Shown here in pieces: positions 34,450 to 45,351 of a DNA stretch of 64,000 nucleotides (positions are counted from its first letter, which is position 1; each line of letters begins with the position of its first letter). Both the position numbers and the translations under genes were made by a program. The notes under the pieces were generated by a model. It searched no databases. It was not told the origin of the DNA and saw only the letters and a list, made by a program, of their open reading frames with translations. The stretch comes from Spongospora subterranea (taxonomy: Eukaryota; Endomyxa; Phytomyxea; Plasmodiophorida; Plasmodiophoridae), in assembly GCA_900404475.1 (NCBI GenBank), contig OUQQ01000149.1, positions 2,249-66,248 of the forward strand, in the 5' to 3' direction.

Positions 34450-35362
34450 TTGCCATAGAATTGTTTACTTGGCAATACACAGCTCATAGCTTGCACAGAT
34501 GAACCTGCTCAATTGTGGATCACGGTACTGTTGATTTTCCACTCGATTTGCAATGCTCAAGCGCGAGTATTTGTTTTGTCGAAGTACCTTACCGCGCCAT
34601 TGGGCTCATTATCGGTTGATTCCCAAAACAAGGGATTCGTTTGTTAGCCAACATGTTATTTTGGAAAACGCTTAGCGGCAGCCCTTGAGAACAACATCGC
34701 AAAGGGTCGGTGCTTGCGATATTGTCTCCAACAAGCTGACAATCGTGTGGACTTGGCACAATAATGACAAATCAGATGTTCGTCATCGAGCGATTCACTT
34801 CACCCAGGAAAGCCTGTCCACTTACGTTGACGAGAATTGATGGACTACATTTGACCCAGCAACCACAGATCCGCTTTTACATTCGGCCTCATGGCACATA
34901 TGGGAGATGTGAATTTATGACTTGAAAAATGTTGGGCGTTCTTAGCCTGTCTAGCATTGTCGTGACGCCATTTAGCATCAGCACGTCCCGATATTGTAGA
35001 ACCTGCCAGGTGCTATATTCCAACTAACTGCAGTACTGCCCAGGCGCCTTGGTCGTCCTGCGATTTAGAGCAGCTCCCCAGTGATGTTCTCTAAATGTGG
35101 GCATTGCGTCTCTGACATCGAACACCATTGACATATTATGTGATTTTTCAGTACCGTGAACTCAAATCGCAAGGTTTGTCAACGTCATGCAGAGTGTCAA
35201 ACCAGTTTATAACTACAGTTGGCAGGAAGGCTTTTGATTCACGTCTTCAACGGTGTTCAAAGTTTTTTTGTTGTGTTTCCAAAGTTCCCTCAAAGTCTCA
35301 ACAGGGTCCCTATCCGATTGCCACAAACATCAGGGATGGACGAATGAAGTCGATGGGCGACA
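34450..35362. other. Intergenic; no supported gene
   Basis: Frames are closed on both strands apart from one of 118 codons (35128-35484, plus), which overlaps the glyoxalase-II-like exon in antisense and has no recognisable motif. Confidence 0.45.
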
Positions 35363-36134
35363 TTACTTATGATATCCTGTATATTTCCGTACCGCTGCAG
35401 TTTCCAACCGCATCAAGGGATTGTACAGCAGCTCCTCTTTCACTGTCGACGGCGTTGGTGATTTTCCATTTCGCACGCGCTTAAGCTCCAATTTGAGTTT
35501 TCGTATCACATATTGATTATCGGGATCAACGGCCTCAGCGAATCGAAGATTCTTGACAATATAGTCATGGCCCCAATAGATTTCGGTGTTAGGACCCATT
35601 TCATAGATCTAAAAGACAATCAAACTACCGACAGCACAAAGAGTGGCGACTTATCGCCAATACCTTCTTTAGATTGTCAAACATTTCTTCAGGAGTCGGT
35701 TCAACGAATGGCCCACATTCGCTAATGAACATGGTGTCTCCTGAGAAGAGACATCGTCTAGACCCATGCTCTGCCAGATACATGACGTGCCCAACTGTAC
35801 GGCAAGGAGATGATATGGACGACACCTTGATCGAACCAAGATTGAAGCAATCGCAATCTGATAATTTGCAATTCACATAAGGCACATAATCTTTCACGCC
35901 GCCTAATATGGACGTTTGCGGGTGATTTTCGTAAAAGAATTTATTCCCCCTGGAGTGATTGTTGTCTCCGTTGGTAATCCATATCTGTGATGGAACATCC
36001 AAACCATGGTCCAAACAGTATGAGATGATCGCGGACGGCTCTGATGGATCAACGGCGGCCGTGGAACCAGAAACCGCATCGATAACGATGTAACTCAGGC
36101 TCCCCGTGGCTACCGGAATGGTAATCACATTCAT
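35363..36134 (-). CDS. Glyoxalase-II-like metallo-beta-lactamase-fold protein, catalytic ligands lost
   Basis: Two exons (36134-35664, 35608-35363; 55-bp intron) give 238 codons, collinear with hydroxyacylglutathione hydrolase from MNVITIPVATGSLSYIVID to the C-terminal helices (PSTVKEELLYNPLMRLE). The metal-binding motif THHHWDH is replaced by TNGDNNH. In human HAGH numbering, ligand positions 54, 56 and 58 become Asn, Asp and Asn, and only His59 remains. His110 is Arg (PCRTVGH). Asp134 (FSGDTMF) and His173 (YWGHDY) remain. The frame is clean and the fold intact, so it may be an expressed pseudoenzyme rather than a decayed gene. The usual role would be hydrolysis of S-lactoylglutathione; activity here is unlikely. 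Confidence 0.88.
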
Positions 36135-37354
36135 TTACACACGCGAGAAAATACGGCGACAGAATCCCGAATGCTCCGAGATCCGTAAATAACCCAGCTA
36201 TCTCAACTGTTTCAACATGAAACCGGTTGATTCAGCCGATCGCAACATCCGTTTCCTGATTGGTCCCAAACAGCCCAAGATCGGCCGCGGCCGTGGACAT
36301 TGTCAATTACGTTATCCGGTGGCAGTCCCAGCCACCGATCACTGCAACAAGTGGAGTTACACTCCGACGCCGTCAGTGGTAACGATGTTCTGCTGACCAT
36401 CTCCATGCGAAAGTCGAGAACATTCTTCTACGATGGAGGCTCTGAAGGATTGAGCATTGGGTGGACGAGGACATAACGATTGCTAGTAATCAATCGGGGT
36501 TGGCTGTGCAGCGGATTATCTTGGGATAATTGGAAAAAACAATGGCACCTTTTGTTTCGAAAAAAGAGGGCAATGATTCTGCCATTAACGGCAGTACTGC
36601 CGCTGGTGCTCGCATACTGTCCAACAACTCTTGACCAAATAAAACATTATCCGCCTTTGATTGAGTTTACTCACTAACAAAGTTCTTGCCATTCGGCTTG
36701 ACCACAATCACAAAATTGCTACCATGCAGACAGACTCCCCAAAAGATTTACTATTGGGTTCTGGCCGAAAATCAAAGCAAAGTATCCCACTGTCAGGTAG
36801 ATTGTTAACTGGAAAAGATTCAGTAAAAAATCAACCTCCATCTTGAATTTTCAAATGAACGGTTGCTGCATCAAATTAGTTTGATTGACTGCACCCTTGT
36901 TGACGCTGTTGGCTAGATACAGGTTGAAATCACTTCGGGCAACAAATTCCTGACAAAGTGGCCGAGCTGAACATTCATTTGGAAATGATTCCTCCAAGCA
37001 TTCATTAAGCCTATAGTGCAGGGTTTGAAACAGCAGGACATTTCGAGGAATCGGCTGTCAAGAAGCTTTCGATGTTATGATGTAATCATTGAAGAGGTCG
37101 GAAAGAACCTGTCGTGGTGAACCAGCATCTACAAGCCGTTTTCATTCTGACGACGAAACTGTCTTCGCAGTGTGTATCAGGTTAGTGCACGAGGAGGGAT
37201 TAGATTGCGCAGGCTGAAGCCAACATCCATGATCCTCTTAGCCGGTTGAAAATACAGACACATGTTTATTAAGAACTTAATCACGTTGGTTTTATTTTGG
37301 CCTGAACAAAGCGAAAATTACGACGGGTTTCAGGCCAACTGGGACGCCATCACA
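36135..37354. other. Intergenic; no supported gene
   Basis: Only open frames under 70 codons with no recognisable motif. The composition is ordinary, with no strong direct repeat seen by eye. Confidence 0.4.
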
Positions 37355-38232
37355 CTCTACAATTATTGCACGTGAGGAACGTCACCGATGGTCGCCCACG
37401 TGAACTATCGCCATCCTGACAGTGGGAAACCCTCACGCGTTTCGCTCTGGTGTCACTGTATGCCATACATACAGTGACGCGAGAGTACACGCGTCCCTGA
37501 TACACCAAAATGGGCAAATTGTCTTCCTACTATAGAACTGCAACCCAGGGCCTTGGTTGGTCAATGCTTCTGAACCACTCTTGTGAGACTGATCATTGGT
37601 GATCGGACAATTGCTACAAACGTCGAACGCCAATCTGGATCCTCAATCGCGCCAGTAAGTGATAACGCGACAGTAAACGCGTGATAGGAAGGTTGCGCTA
37701 TATCGAACTGACTGGGGTTCACTGGGCCGNNNNNNNNNNNNNNNNNNNNNNNNNNNNNNNNNNNNNNNNNNNNNNNNNNNNNNNNNNNNNNNNNNNNNNN
37801 NNNNNNNNNNNNNNNNNNNNNNNNNNNNNNNNNNNNNNNNNNNNNNNNNNNNNNNNNNNNNCTCTACAATTGCACGTGAGGAACGTCACCGATGGTCGCC
37901 CACGTGAACTATCGCCATCCTGACAGTGGGAAACCCTCACGCGTTTTGCTCTGGTGTCACTGTATGCCATACATACAGTGACGCGAGAGTACACGCGTCC
38001 CTGATACACCAAATGGGCAAATTGTCTTCCTACTATAGAACTGCAACCCAGGGCCTTGGTTGGTCAATGCTTCTGAACCACTCTTGTGAGACTGATCATT
38101 GGTGATCGGACAATTGCTACAAACGTCGAACGCCAATCTGGATCCTCAATCGCGCCAGTAAGTGATAACGCGACAGTAAACGCGTGATAGGAAGGTTGCG
38201 CTATATCGAACTGACTGGGGTTCACTGGGCCG
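37355..38232. repeat. Long repeat, two ~375-bp copies around a run of n
   Basis: The sequence from 37355 (ctctacaattattgcacgtg...) to 37729 recurs at 37862-38232, with the n run (about 37730-37861) between. Differences are small: a 3-bp indel and scattered single changes. The unit holds a perfect 11-bp stem (gtcactgtatg / catacagtgac, 5-nt loop) at 37452-37478 and again at 37956-37982. It is rich in CACGTG and CACGCG words. It may be a genuine tandem array that the assembler could not span. Confidence 0.85.
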
Positions 38233-38448
38233 ATCAGCTGCGCGTTCCGCCCAGTTGATCTGCAACCCCCCTTGATGACTCTACCCCACTCCCATAGCTC
38301 ATGGCGCGCGGACTAATAAACTGCGCCCCAGATACTCCGTCAAGGAGACCTCGTGGCGGATTTTGATCATTATTTCTGCAATTGGTTATTAGGACAACAG
38401 CGCCGTCCATGTCCTCCAAGTTTCGATAGCACGTACCACGCGCCCATT

Positions 38449-39895
38449 ATGCTCCAGGAGCCCGTCAAGGCCCCAGAGGCCCGCCGCTTCATGTCGTTGG
38501 GGCAGTTTGTGTTCGTTGCGTTTTTTCTGACTTGTGGAGGTCCGTTCGGACTAGAGGACGCCGTCAAAGGTGGTGGCATTTTTCTCACGCTTGCAGGCCT
38601 AGTGGTGCTGCCTTTTATATGGTCCATCCCTCAGTCATTAATGACCGCCGAACTCAGCTCCATGATGTCGGTAAATGGTGGCAGTCTCGTCTGGGTCTGG
38701 CGCGGTCTAGGCAACTGTGCAGGCGTCGCCAATGCCTATAACTCCCTGTTATCTGCAATGATCGACATCTGCCTTTATCCTGATCTCATTGTCCGGTACT
38801 TCCCCGTCCATCTAGATGCAGCCTATAAATATCCTGCTAAGATCGCAATTCTGTGCATGATCACCATATTCAATGCTATTGGCCTCAACGTTGTCGGCGC
38901 TATCAGCATTTTTTTCATGATTATGTCTTTATCGGTTTTTGTGGTAGAGATACCTTACGCTGTCCCACTTATAACGTCGGTTGATTATTTGCAATTACCT
39001 GGACAGGTATAATTATGAATATTGTATTGATTGGTTGCTGATGGTGTGTTATCAGATGGATTATGCTCTGCTTGTATCAGTCTTAGTTTGGGCATACACT
39101 GGATGGGACGCTCTAAGCAACTTTGCTGGAGAAGTGAAGAACCCAACTAAAACATACCCCCTGGGCATAGCATTGGCAATGATAGCCGGATCGATTGCGT
39201 ATATCGTACCCATATTCATCTCCTACACTCTTCTACCCGATCCTGAGCAATGGGGAAGCGAGGACGCCCTGATGACTGCTGCCGTGAAAGCGACTGGACC
39301 CAAGACATGGCTGCCAATATGGGTATCGTTGGCTGCCGTGCTTGCCAATTCTGGTCAACTTCTCGCCGGGATGGCGGCGACATCAAGGCTGATGCAAGCA
39401 ATGGGCTCGTCGAAGAATGAGGCTGGGATCAGTATTAGGACTTTGCCAAAAGTGTTAGGGCACCAATGGGAACGCTTCGGCACTCCTGTCAGCGCATTGG
39501 TAGTTCAACTGCTTGTTTCCTCTGTGTTCTGCTACTGGGACTTCGCGTCGCTGGTCGAGTTCTTGAATTTACTCACCTGTTTCCGCATCGCTCTGGAGTT
39601 GGCCGCGTTCATTGCCCTCAAATATCGCGAACCAATGGCACACCGTCCATTCTTAGTCCCGTTCGGGTTGGCGGGAGCCTGGTCTATCGTGGTGTTGAAG
39701 TCAATCGTCCTGGTGCTGTTGATTGGCACCGTCGCGGCTAAGTACCCCATCATGGTCGCCCTGTCGGTTCTGGTTAATGTGATTATTGTCGGCATTGCTT
39801 ATTGGGCTGGAGGGTCCAGCCGCGATTCCTGCATTGGCGGAAAGGTCCCGGAGGAAATTGACGATTCAGCCTCGATTCCGGCTGTGTTCTGTTAA
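38449..39895 (+). CDS. APC-family amino acid/polyamine transporter
   Basis: Two exons (38449-39006, 39056-39895; 49-bp intron) give 465 codons. The start ATG gives MLQEPVKAPEARRFMSLGQF. The first helix region, TCGGPFGLEDAVKGGG, matches the 'sGGPfGvE..v..gGp' signature of the plant and protist PUT/LAT-like polyamine and amino-acid permeases. Eleven to twelve hydrophobic segments follow, with YTGWDALSNFAGEVKNPTKT corresponding to helix 6 and its loop. These plasma- or endomembrane carriers move amino acids or polyamines by H+ symport or antiport. The substrate cannot be fixed from sequence. Confidence 0.9.
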
Positions 39896-39977
39896 ACTAT
39901 CCAGATATATTCATTTAGAATAAAGATATATTTGAGATTCGCATTGTTATCAACAACGTCTTCATCGGGTTTATTAT

Positions 39978-41698
39978 TTATGTAGCTTTCCGATGTTCAC
40001 TCGCTGTTTTAGATATCATTTGGCGTTTCTCGGGGCAGCACATGTGCTCGGTGCAGACCATCTTACTGCATATCGGTTCCATGCATGGATGCGATTGCTG
40101 GAACAGTTGCGAGAACGGCAGGTTCGACACCTCAGGCTGGATGGTTGACGAATGGATCCCATAACTGTGTAGAATCAGTTTCAGCTCGTCCGAGACTCGC
40201 ATGAAATCGCCGGTGCTGCTCATCACGACGTGCATCGAGGCGACAATCTTGCTGTTGACCAAGGTCCAAACGTGGAAATCGTGGATCTCAGCGACCCCAG
40301 CAACCTTCAAGAGCGAGCTGATCATGCGCCTGACGTCGATACCTTCTGGTGTGGTGTTAAGTAGAACACGGGCCGAATCCTTGACCAACGGGATCGTACC
40401 AGCAATGATGATGAACGAGATAAGAACAGCAGATACAGGATCACTGTACATCTTCCATGTCCCTTTACCGTATTTGATGATGAGACCGCTGATGGCGACG
40501 GCGATCGATCCAAGGGCGTCGCCCATGACGTGCAGAAGCACTCCACGAATGTTCAGGTTGGATGGCATCATGCGATCAAAGCACCCCCGCTTGGGTGGCG
40601 TATAGTTATCGCCATTGCTATCGCTATGGCTGTGGTTATGGCTGTGCTCAGCACTATCAGCGCCATGGCTATGGCCATGCCCATGGTCACCGCCGAACAG
40701 GAACAGCCCGACAACGTTCAGCCCAAGGCCAACGTACGTCACGATCAGCAACGTGTCGACGTTTTCCTCGAGATTGTTTCCCTCCTTATATCCCTCCATG
40801 AACTTGTTGAACGCCTCCATGAACATGTTCAGACTATGGGTATTTTCGATCAACGTATTGGCAACGCGAACAATAATCATGGCACCACTCACCAGATGGA
40901 AAGCATGAACGTCGCATTCATCAACGACGCCACGATTTCCATGCGCTTGAGCCCGAATGTCTTTCCATACGAGGTTTCACGTTTGGACGCTCTCATGGCG
41001 TAATATCCAACCACAAGAGCAATGAAATCCGATAACATGTGCATCGCATCGGCAATCAGACCTAAAGATCCAATACCCAGACCATAGACCAGCTCGACCA
41101 CGAAATAGACTCCGGTCAAGATGAACATGGCGACAAATTTGAGGGCGTCTTTGTCCCGATACCATCTCGTATTCGACCCCGACGCCGCCTGTTCCCGGGA
41201 GTATTCATCGCTCAGTTGATATAATCGCTTCATCTCCCGTCGCGTTCTCCGTTTCGTCGGAGCCTGAACCGGTTGTATCTCCACCAATGGTGGATCATCG
41301 CAGACGGCAACCCGGCCATGTTCGGTGCACTTCGCTCCCTTGACGTGGCGGTGGATGACCCCATCGACCAGGTAATCAGTATGATCGCCATGAGCGATGG
41401 CCGGATGACCACATTCCACCCCATGCGCATGGTCATCCTTGTGGACGATATCGGCTCCGTTCACCAGCTCCAGATCATGCTGAACGATCTGGCCATCAAC
41501 TTTACAATCCAGCTGCCCATCGTCGTTCAGATACCCTTCATGATCATCGTGCTGCACGGCGACATGGCCACAGGTTTCGCTGTGCTCGCCAATAGCGCAT
41601 CCGCTCATAATACGAACAACAGGGCCATCGTCAGTTTCGTCCATAGGAACTGGCTCAACGATTTTCGGTTCCCCTCGCCCGTTCTCTTTTGCGTCCAT
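39978..41698 (-). CDS. Zinc transporter, CDF/SLC30 family, with His/Cys-rich N-terminal module
   Basis: Two exons (41698-40893, 40833-39978) with a 59-bp GTGAGT intron give 553 codons. The first ~150 residues carry repeated His/Cys motifs: SETCGHVAVQHDDHEGYL, then VECGHPAIAHGDHTDYLVDG, HRHV and CTEH. A six-helix CDF domain follows, with helix II IADAMHMLSDFIAL and helix V HVMGDALGSIAV holding the HD/HD metal sites. A His-rich loop lies between helices IV and V (GDHGHGHSHGADSAEHSHNH). The cytosolic tail (EIHDFHVWTLVNSK) is ZnT1-like. The tail ends in a Cys-rich patch (CSKMVCTEHMCC). It likely exports Zn2+ from the cytosol into compartments or out of the cell. Confidence 0.93.
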
Positions 41699-41764
41699 TT
41701 TGATCGATGTTCAGGAAAAGTGTCTGTGATTGACACAGTTTCAGGTTGTGCCGGGATTCGCTGA

Positions 41765-42077
41765 ACCTGAAAATATCCATCGGAACCGTATTTGACTCAT
41801 CGTCAAGGCCACTTCCGTATTGACTCAATATCGTCTGAGATCAAGTGAATCAACCCAAAATCCGGCACATGTATCAACGCCCAGTTGATGGTCAATCCCA
41901 GTTGATTGTCAATTTACCCAGTTTTAAGTGAAACCTGAAGTCAGATTAAAGCTAAGGCACCCTGTAGTATTCCTGCGACATAAATAACTGCTGAGCAACA
42001 TACTGTGATCAAGGCACGCGACCACGAATCTTGCAGAGTCGGCCGATTAGGATCAAGGCACACGCTCACTCTCATTT
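41765..42077. other. Short non-coding stretch with small direct repeats
   Basis: It contains short repeats (cagttgat..gtcaat, 41880-41925; gatcaaggcac twice, 42008 and 42051). No gene is seen. It may hold the promoter of the zinc transporter and an upstream exon of the next gene. Confidence 0.35.
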
Positions 42078-42135
42078 TTGACAGTGGATTTTAACCCAGA
42101 ATCGGTCATTCTTTCTAAGATCGACATAACTCAGA

Positions 42136-42335
42136 TGGCAATCCTTCAAAAGGGCAACAACAAGAAAATCGAGAAGATCTTCGGCGTCCTCACTGTCAAA
42201 CAGCGTCTGGGGACAAGCCGTGGCGTCAGCAAGGCTGAACGTGTGCTTGGTGTTCGGTTCCACAAGACGGACGGCTGTAAAGCAATGAAGATGCTGGGCG
42301 GCGAAGCAATGAAAGGCGCGCCGTTAATGGTCTAA
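42136..42335 (+). CDS. Small basic protein of unknown function
   Basis: From an ATG at 42136 the frame encodes 65 residues rich in Lys/Arg (MAILQKGNNKKIEKIFGVLT, then GTSRGVSKAERVLGVRF) to a TAA at 42333. The open frame extends 58 bp upstream to an acceptor-like tttttgacag (42068-42077), so an upstream exon is possible. It is convergent with 14-3-3 (138 bp apart). Not recognised; it could be a shadow, but the codon pattern favours this strand. Confidence 0.4.
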
Positions 42336-42473
42336 ATATTTAGAATTGCAACTGTCGAATCGTGAATAAACTCTGTTCTTTTGTCGCCATCAATGCAGCC
42401 ACGCTCTGGGGGTTGATAAAAATCGGGTGGTGTTATAATGTATTACAATTTTCGTGGAGCAAAGGAAAACAGC

Positions 42474-43439
42474 TCAATCATCCTGTGATTCCTGCGTATC
42501 CTGTGTCCATAGTGTGAGATTGTCGCGCAAAAGCTGCATGATTAGGGTGCTGTCTTTGTATGACGCTTCATCGAGGGTGTCTAATTTGGCGATCGCGTCG
42601 TCAAACGCATTTTTCGCCAATTCGCAGGCCTTGTCTGGCTGCTGAAGAATCTCGAAATAGCATACAGAGAAGTTCAGGGCGAGGCCTAGCCGGATCGGAT
42701 GGGTTGGCGGTAGAGGATCCGTCGGGTTGGTTGCCAATTCGAAAGCCTTCTCGTAATTCTCCTTGGCCTTGTCAGCGTGTTGCTGATCAGGCTGGAATTC
42801 CGCGAAATAACGGTAATAATCTCCAGTCATCTTCAAGTAAAACACCTGCGAATTTGAATATGAGAGAACGAATCGCATTCGAAAAAAATAACAGACTTGA
42901 GACTCTACGTTGTTGGCTTTTTGAGCCGCTGGGATCAGAAAATTGGTGAGAACATCCAGGACTTCACGACAGATGTTCGCCAACTCGGTCTCAACTTGCT
43001 TGCGGTAGGTTGATATGAGCTGGTTGGTTTTGTTTTCCTGAAAAGCAAACAAAAACAATTAGTCGCCAAATCTCCGATCATATTTCAATAATTATTCCGA
43101 TATGTGGCTACTAACTCAAAATCAACTCCAGAAAAATTAAGTACCTCGACGTTAAGTGTGCGCCACGACGCTCGCCGGGCTCCGATCACGTTTTTGTATG
43201 CAACTGAGAGAAGGTTACGTTCTTCGACCGAAAGGTCGCCCTTAACAACATCAGTGACAAGAAGACGCATGAACTTGGTCATATCTGAACACGACCCTCA
43301 ATTTAAACCCAATCCCGCCAAACCAGGATCGCCAGCGTCACTCACCGTCGTATCGCTCGGCGGTCTCGGCGGCCTTGGCCATGAACAAAAGCTGTTCCTT
43401 GTTCAGCGGGCCAACATCAGTCTCGACGGTCTCAACCAT
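42474..43439 (-). CDS. 14-3-3 phosphoserine-binding adaptor
   Basis: Four exons (43439-43346, 43284-43145, 43037-42897, 42845-42474) make 248 codons. They include [38 protein letters not shown] (14-3-3 signature 1), [24 protein letters not shown], the long [19 protein letters not shown] signature, and [16 protein letters not shown], ending with a short acidic tail. All residues that contact phosphopeptides (the Lys, Arg, Arg and Tyr set) appear present. 14-3-3 dimers bind phosphorylated clients such as kinases of the type encoded at 27363. Confidence 0.97.
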
Positions 43440-43836
43440 GGCTTCCGATCACGATCCGAGTTCAGATGAACACCCAAAACACAGCCGATATGAGAAAATG
43501 CGGAATACCGTCGACGACTGGATAATAGAGGGCGGCACGCGGGTATGTGCGCAACCATTGAAAACAAGTGATCATCCAGTGGGAACGGGGGGGATGGCGG
43601 CCGCGGCCTGACACCAGTCATTTGGTGACATAACCTTGGGTACACTCTCCGATGGCGTTCGGACAGGGCGACGACAATTGGCGCTCGAATCACCCAAGTC
43701 TACACTCAACCATACTATGCATCACCCTTAAAACACGATTGATAAACGTCCAGACGATGTGTAACTGTTTTATACGATTATTTCGTCGAGTATTGTTCGA
43801 TATTCGTATTGACTGTGTCTGCCCTGACCCGACGCG
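43440..43836. other. Intergenic upstream of 14-3-3
   Basis: No supported open frame. It presumably holds the 14-3-3 promoter; no clear motif is identifiable. Confidence 0.35.
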
Positions 43837-43995
43837 CCGTTCGATTTTTTTCGTCACTCTTTCGTTTCTCCGCTAAGACACGGATCTAATTCCACCGATT
43901 CTCCCTCCTTCCCCAATATACAACATCTTTTTCGGTGGAATTAGATCCGCGTGTATTAGACGAGAAAAGAAAGAGTGACAACGTTGATCGAACGG
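43837..43995. repeat. Imperfect ~60-bp inverted repeat (foldback/MITE-like)
   Basis: The left arm 43837-43897 (ccgttcgat...ggat ctaattccaccg) pairs with the right arm 43932-43995 (cggtggaattagatccg...atcgaacgg), with short indels. About 35 bp of pyrimidine-rich loop lies between. It could fold into a long hairpin, as a solo MITE or foldback element does. Confidence 0.8.
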
Positions 43996-44491
43996 TAGCT
44001 CCCGGCACACTTATGAGGACATGCGCGTAGGATCAGGGGATGCCATCATTTTCCCCTGAACTTCGCGGTGCGCCAGTATTCGGAAATAGGGCTGTGCCGT
44101 TGATTGGACCTATCGATTGCGAACTTCAATGTTTGTGAAGCTCCAGGCTTGTTTGGTTTGAGTATAAAAGGAGCGGCCATTCTTCTGCAAGTACACTAAA
44201 TAATCGGTTGATAATCAAAGATGACAATTCATCTGAGTTCGCTGAACCAAATTCTCAGCCGACTTGTGAACCAAATATACACCCTGGTGTATACGTATTG
44301 AGTGCGGCTATGACAGTGCGCAGCCTATCATGGTTACTGTGTGGCGGTTGGCCATCTGGCGATACGCTATAGTAGGGGAAAGGGCTTTGCCTGCCATCGA
44401 TTTCTGGATTCTCGACTCAATCGAGCGGATCTCTTGATTGCAATCAGTGCTCGGGAAGACCACGGTTTTTGTCGCAGACATCACTCGAACA
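43996..44491. other. Intergenic upstream of TMCO1
   Basis: No supported gene. A tgagtataaaaggag box (44160-44173) is TATA-like but lies about 320 bp from the TMCO1 ATG. Confidence 0.3.
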
Positions 44492-45312
44492 ATGATTTAT
44501 TCCGAGGCCATTTATATCATCGTGATATCGTTCCTTACTGCATTAATGGCAGAGGGTAGGGCAGAAATCCAAGTTCGAATATCGGCATGACGTGGCAGCA
44601 TTGGTTTTATTGTCAGGATTATCGTGGTTGATGACCTACAGGACGAAGGGCTATAAGTCGCTAGCAAAAGATATCGACGCTCTAAACGCCAAACGTGAGC
44701 GACCTGCGATCGCATTATGTGGTATTTAAGTTAATCGCGATCTGAAAACAGTGGAGAAGGCAAAGGACAGAATTGTCGGAGTGTCGTCGAAGAAGACCAA
44801 AGACAAGCAAGTTGCATTTTATGAGGAAACCCTTAAATGTTTGGGCCGTTCCCCATTGCAAACATCGTGTTTTTGTAATATCTGCTGTAGTGAAATCTCG
44901 GGATCTGACAATATTCAAGATGAAGAGTGGGGCGGTCATCATGGTTATCATGTTCTCAGTTCTAGCCTATCTCAACAATCAGTTCGATGGTCGAGTCGTT
45001 GCGAAATTGCCGTTTACCCCAATCCCGTTGATCACAGGTCCGTTCTCAGCTGGACTTATCCACCTCCAAATGGTCCAACCATTATTTCACAGGAATAACC
45101 CATCGAAACCTTCCCGGATCAGATTATACCGATTGCTCAATGACCTTCCTCTACGTAAATTTTCGCATTTAAACGTTGGACTGCCCGAACTGAACGCACG
45201 ATTTCGGCAGGTATTATGTTCGATGTCATTCCGAGCGAATATCCACAAGGCACTCGGGTTCACGAGTCCGAAAACAGCCACATCATTCTTTTCTATGCCA
45301 TCCGACAAATAA
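44492..45312 (+). CDS. TMCO1: TMCO1-type ER membrane protein
   Basis: Six exons (44492-44555, 44617-44694, 44752-44847, 44891-45037, 45093-45154, 45211-45312) with introns of 43-61 bp give 182 codons. The order is TM1 MIYSEAIYIIVISFLTALMA, a Lys-rich coiled coil (LEKAKDRIVGVSSKKTKDKQ), TM2 with FSVLAYLNNQFDGRVVAKLP (family 'FNSIFDGRVVAKLPFTP'), THRNLPGSDYTDCSMTFLY, and SFRANIHKALGF. These are the family's fixed points. TMCO1 is described as an ER calcium-load-activated channel and a component of the ribosome-associated multipass translocon. The stop lies 39 bp from the convergent MTR4 stop. Confidence 0.95.
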
Positions 45313-45351
45313 AATCCCGCATGCAAAGAACGTTTTTGATGACGAATTATT

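Noticed and set aside
38353..38449. APC transporter starting at 38353
   Set aside because: That codon is GTG, and the segment before 38449 is polar and not conserved. The ATG at 38449 places the first helix as expected.
40834..40892. Frameshift in the zinc transporter between two open frames
   Set aside because: A 59-bp GTGAGT...CATAG intron joins the frames exactly and restores the third-helix pattern (FMLSICLNMFMEAFNKF), so no frameshift is needed.
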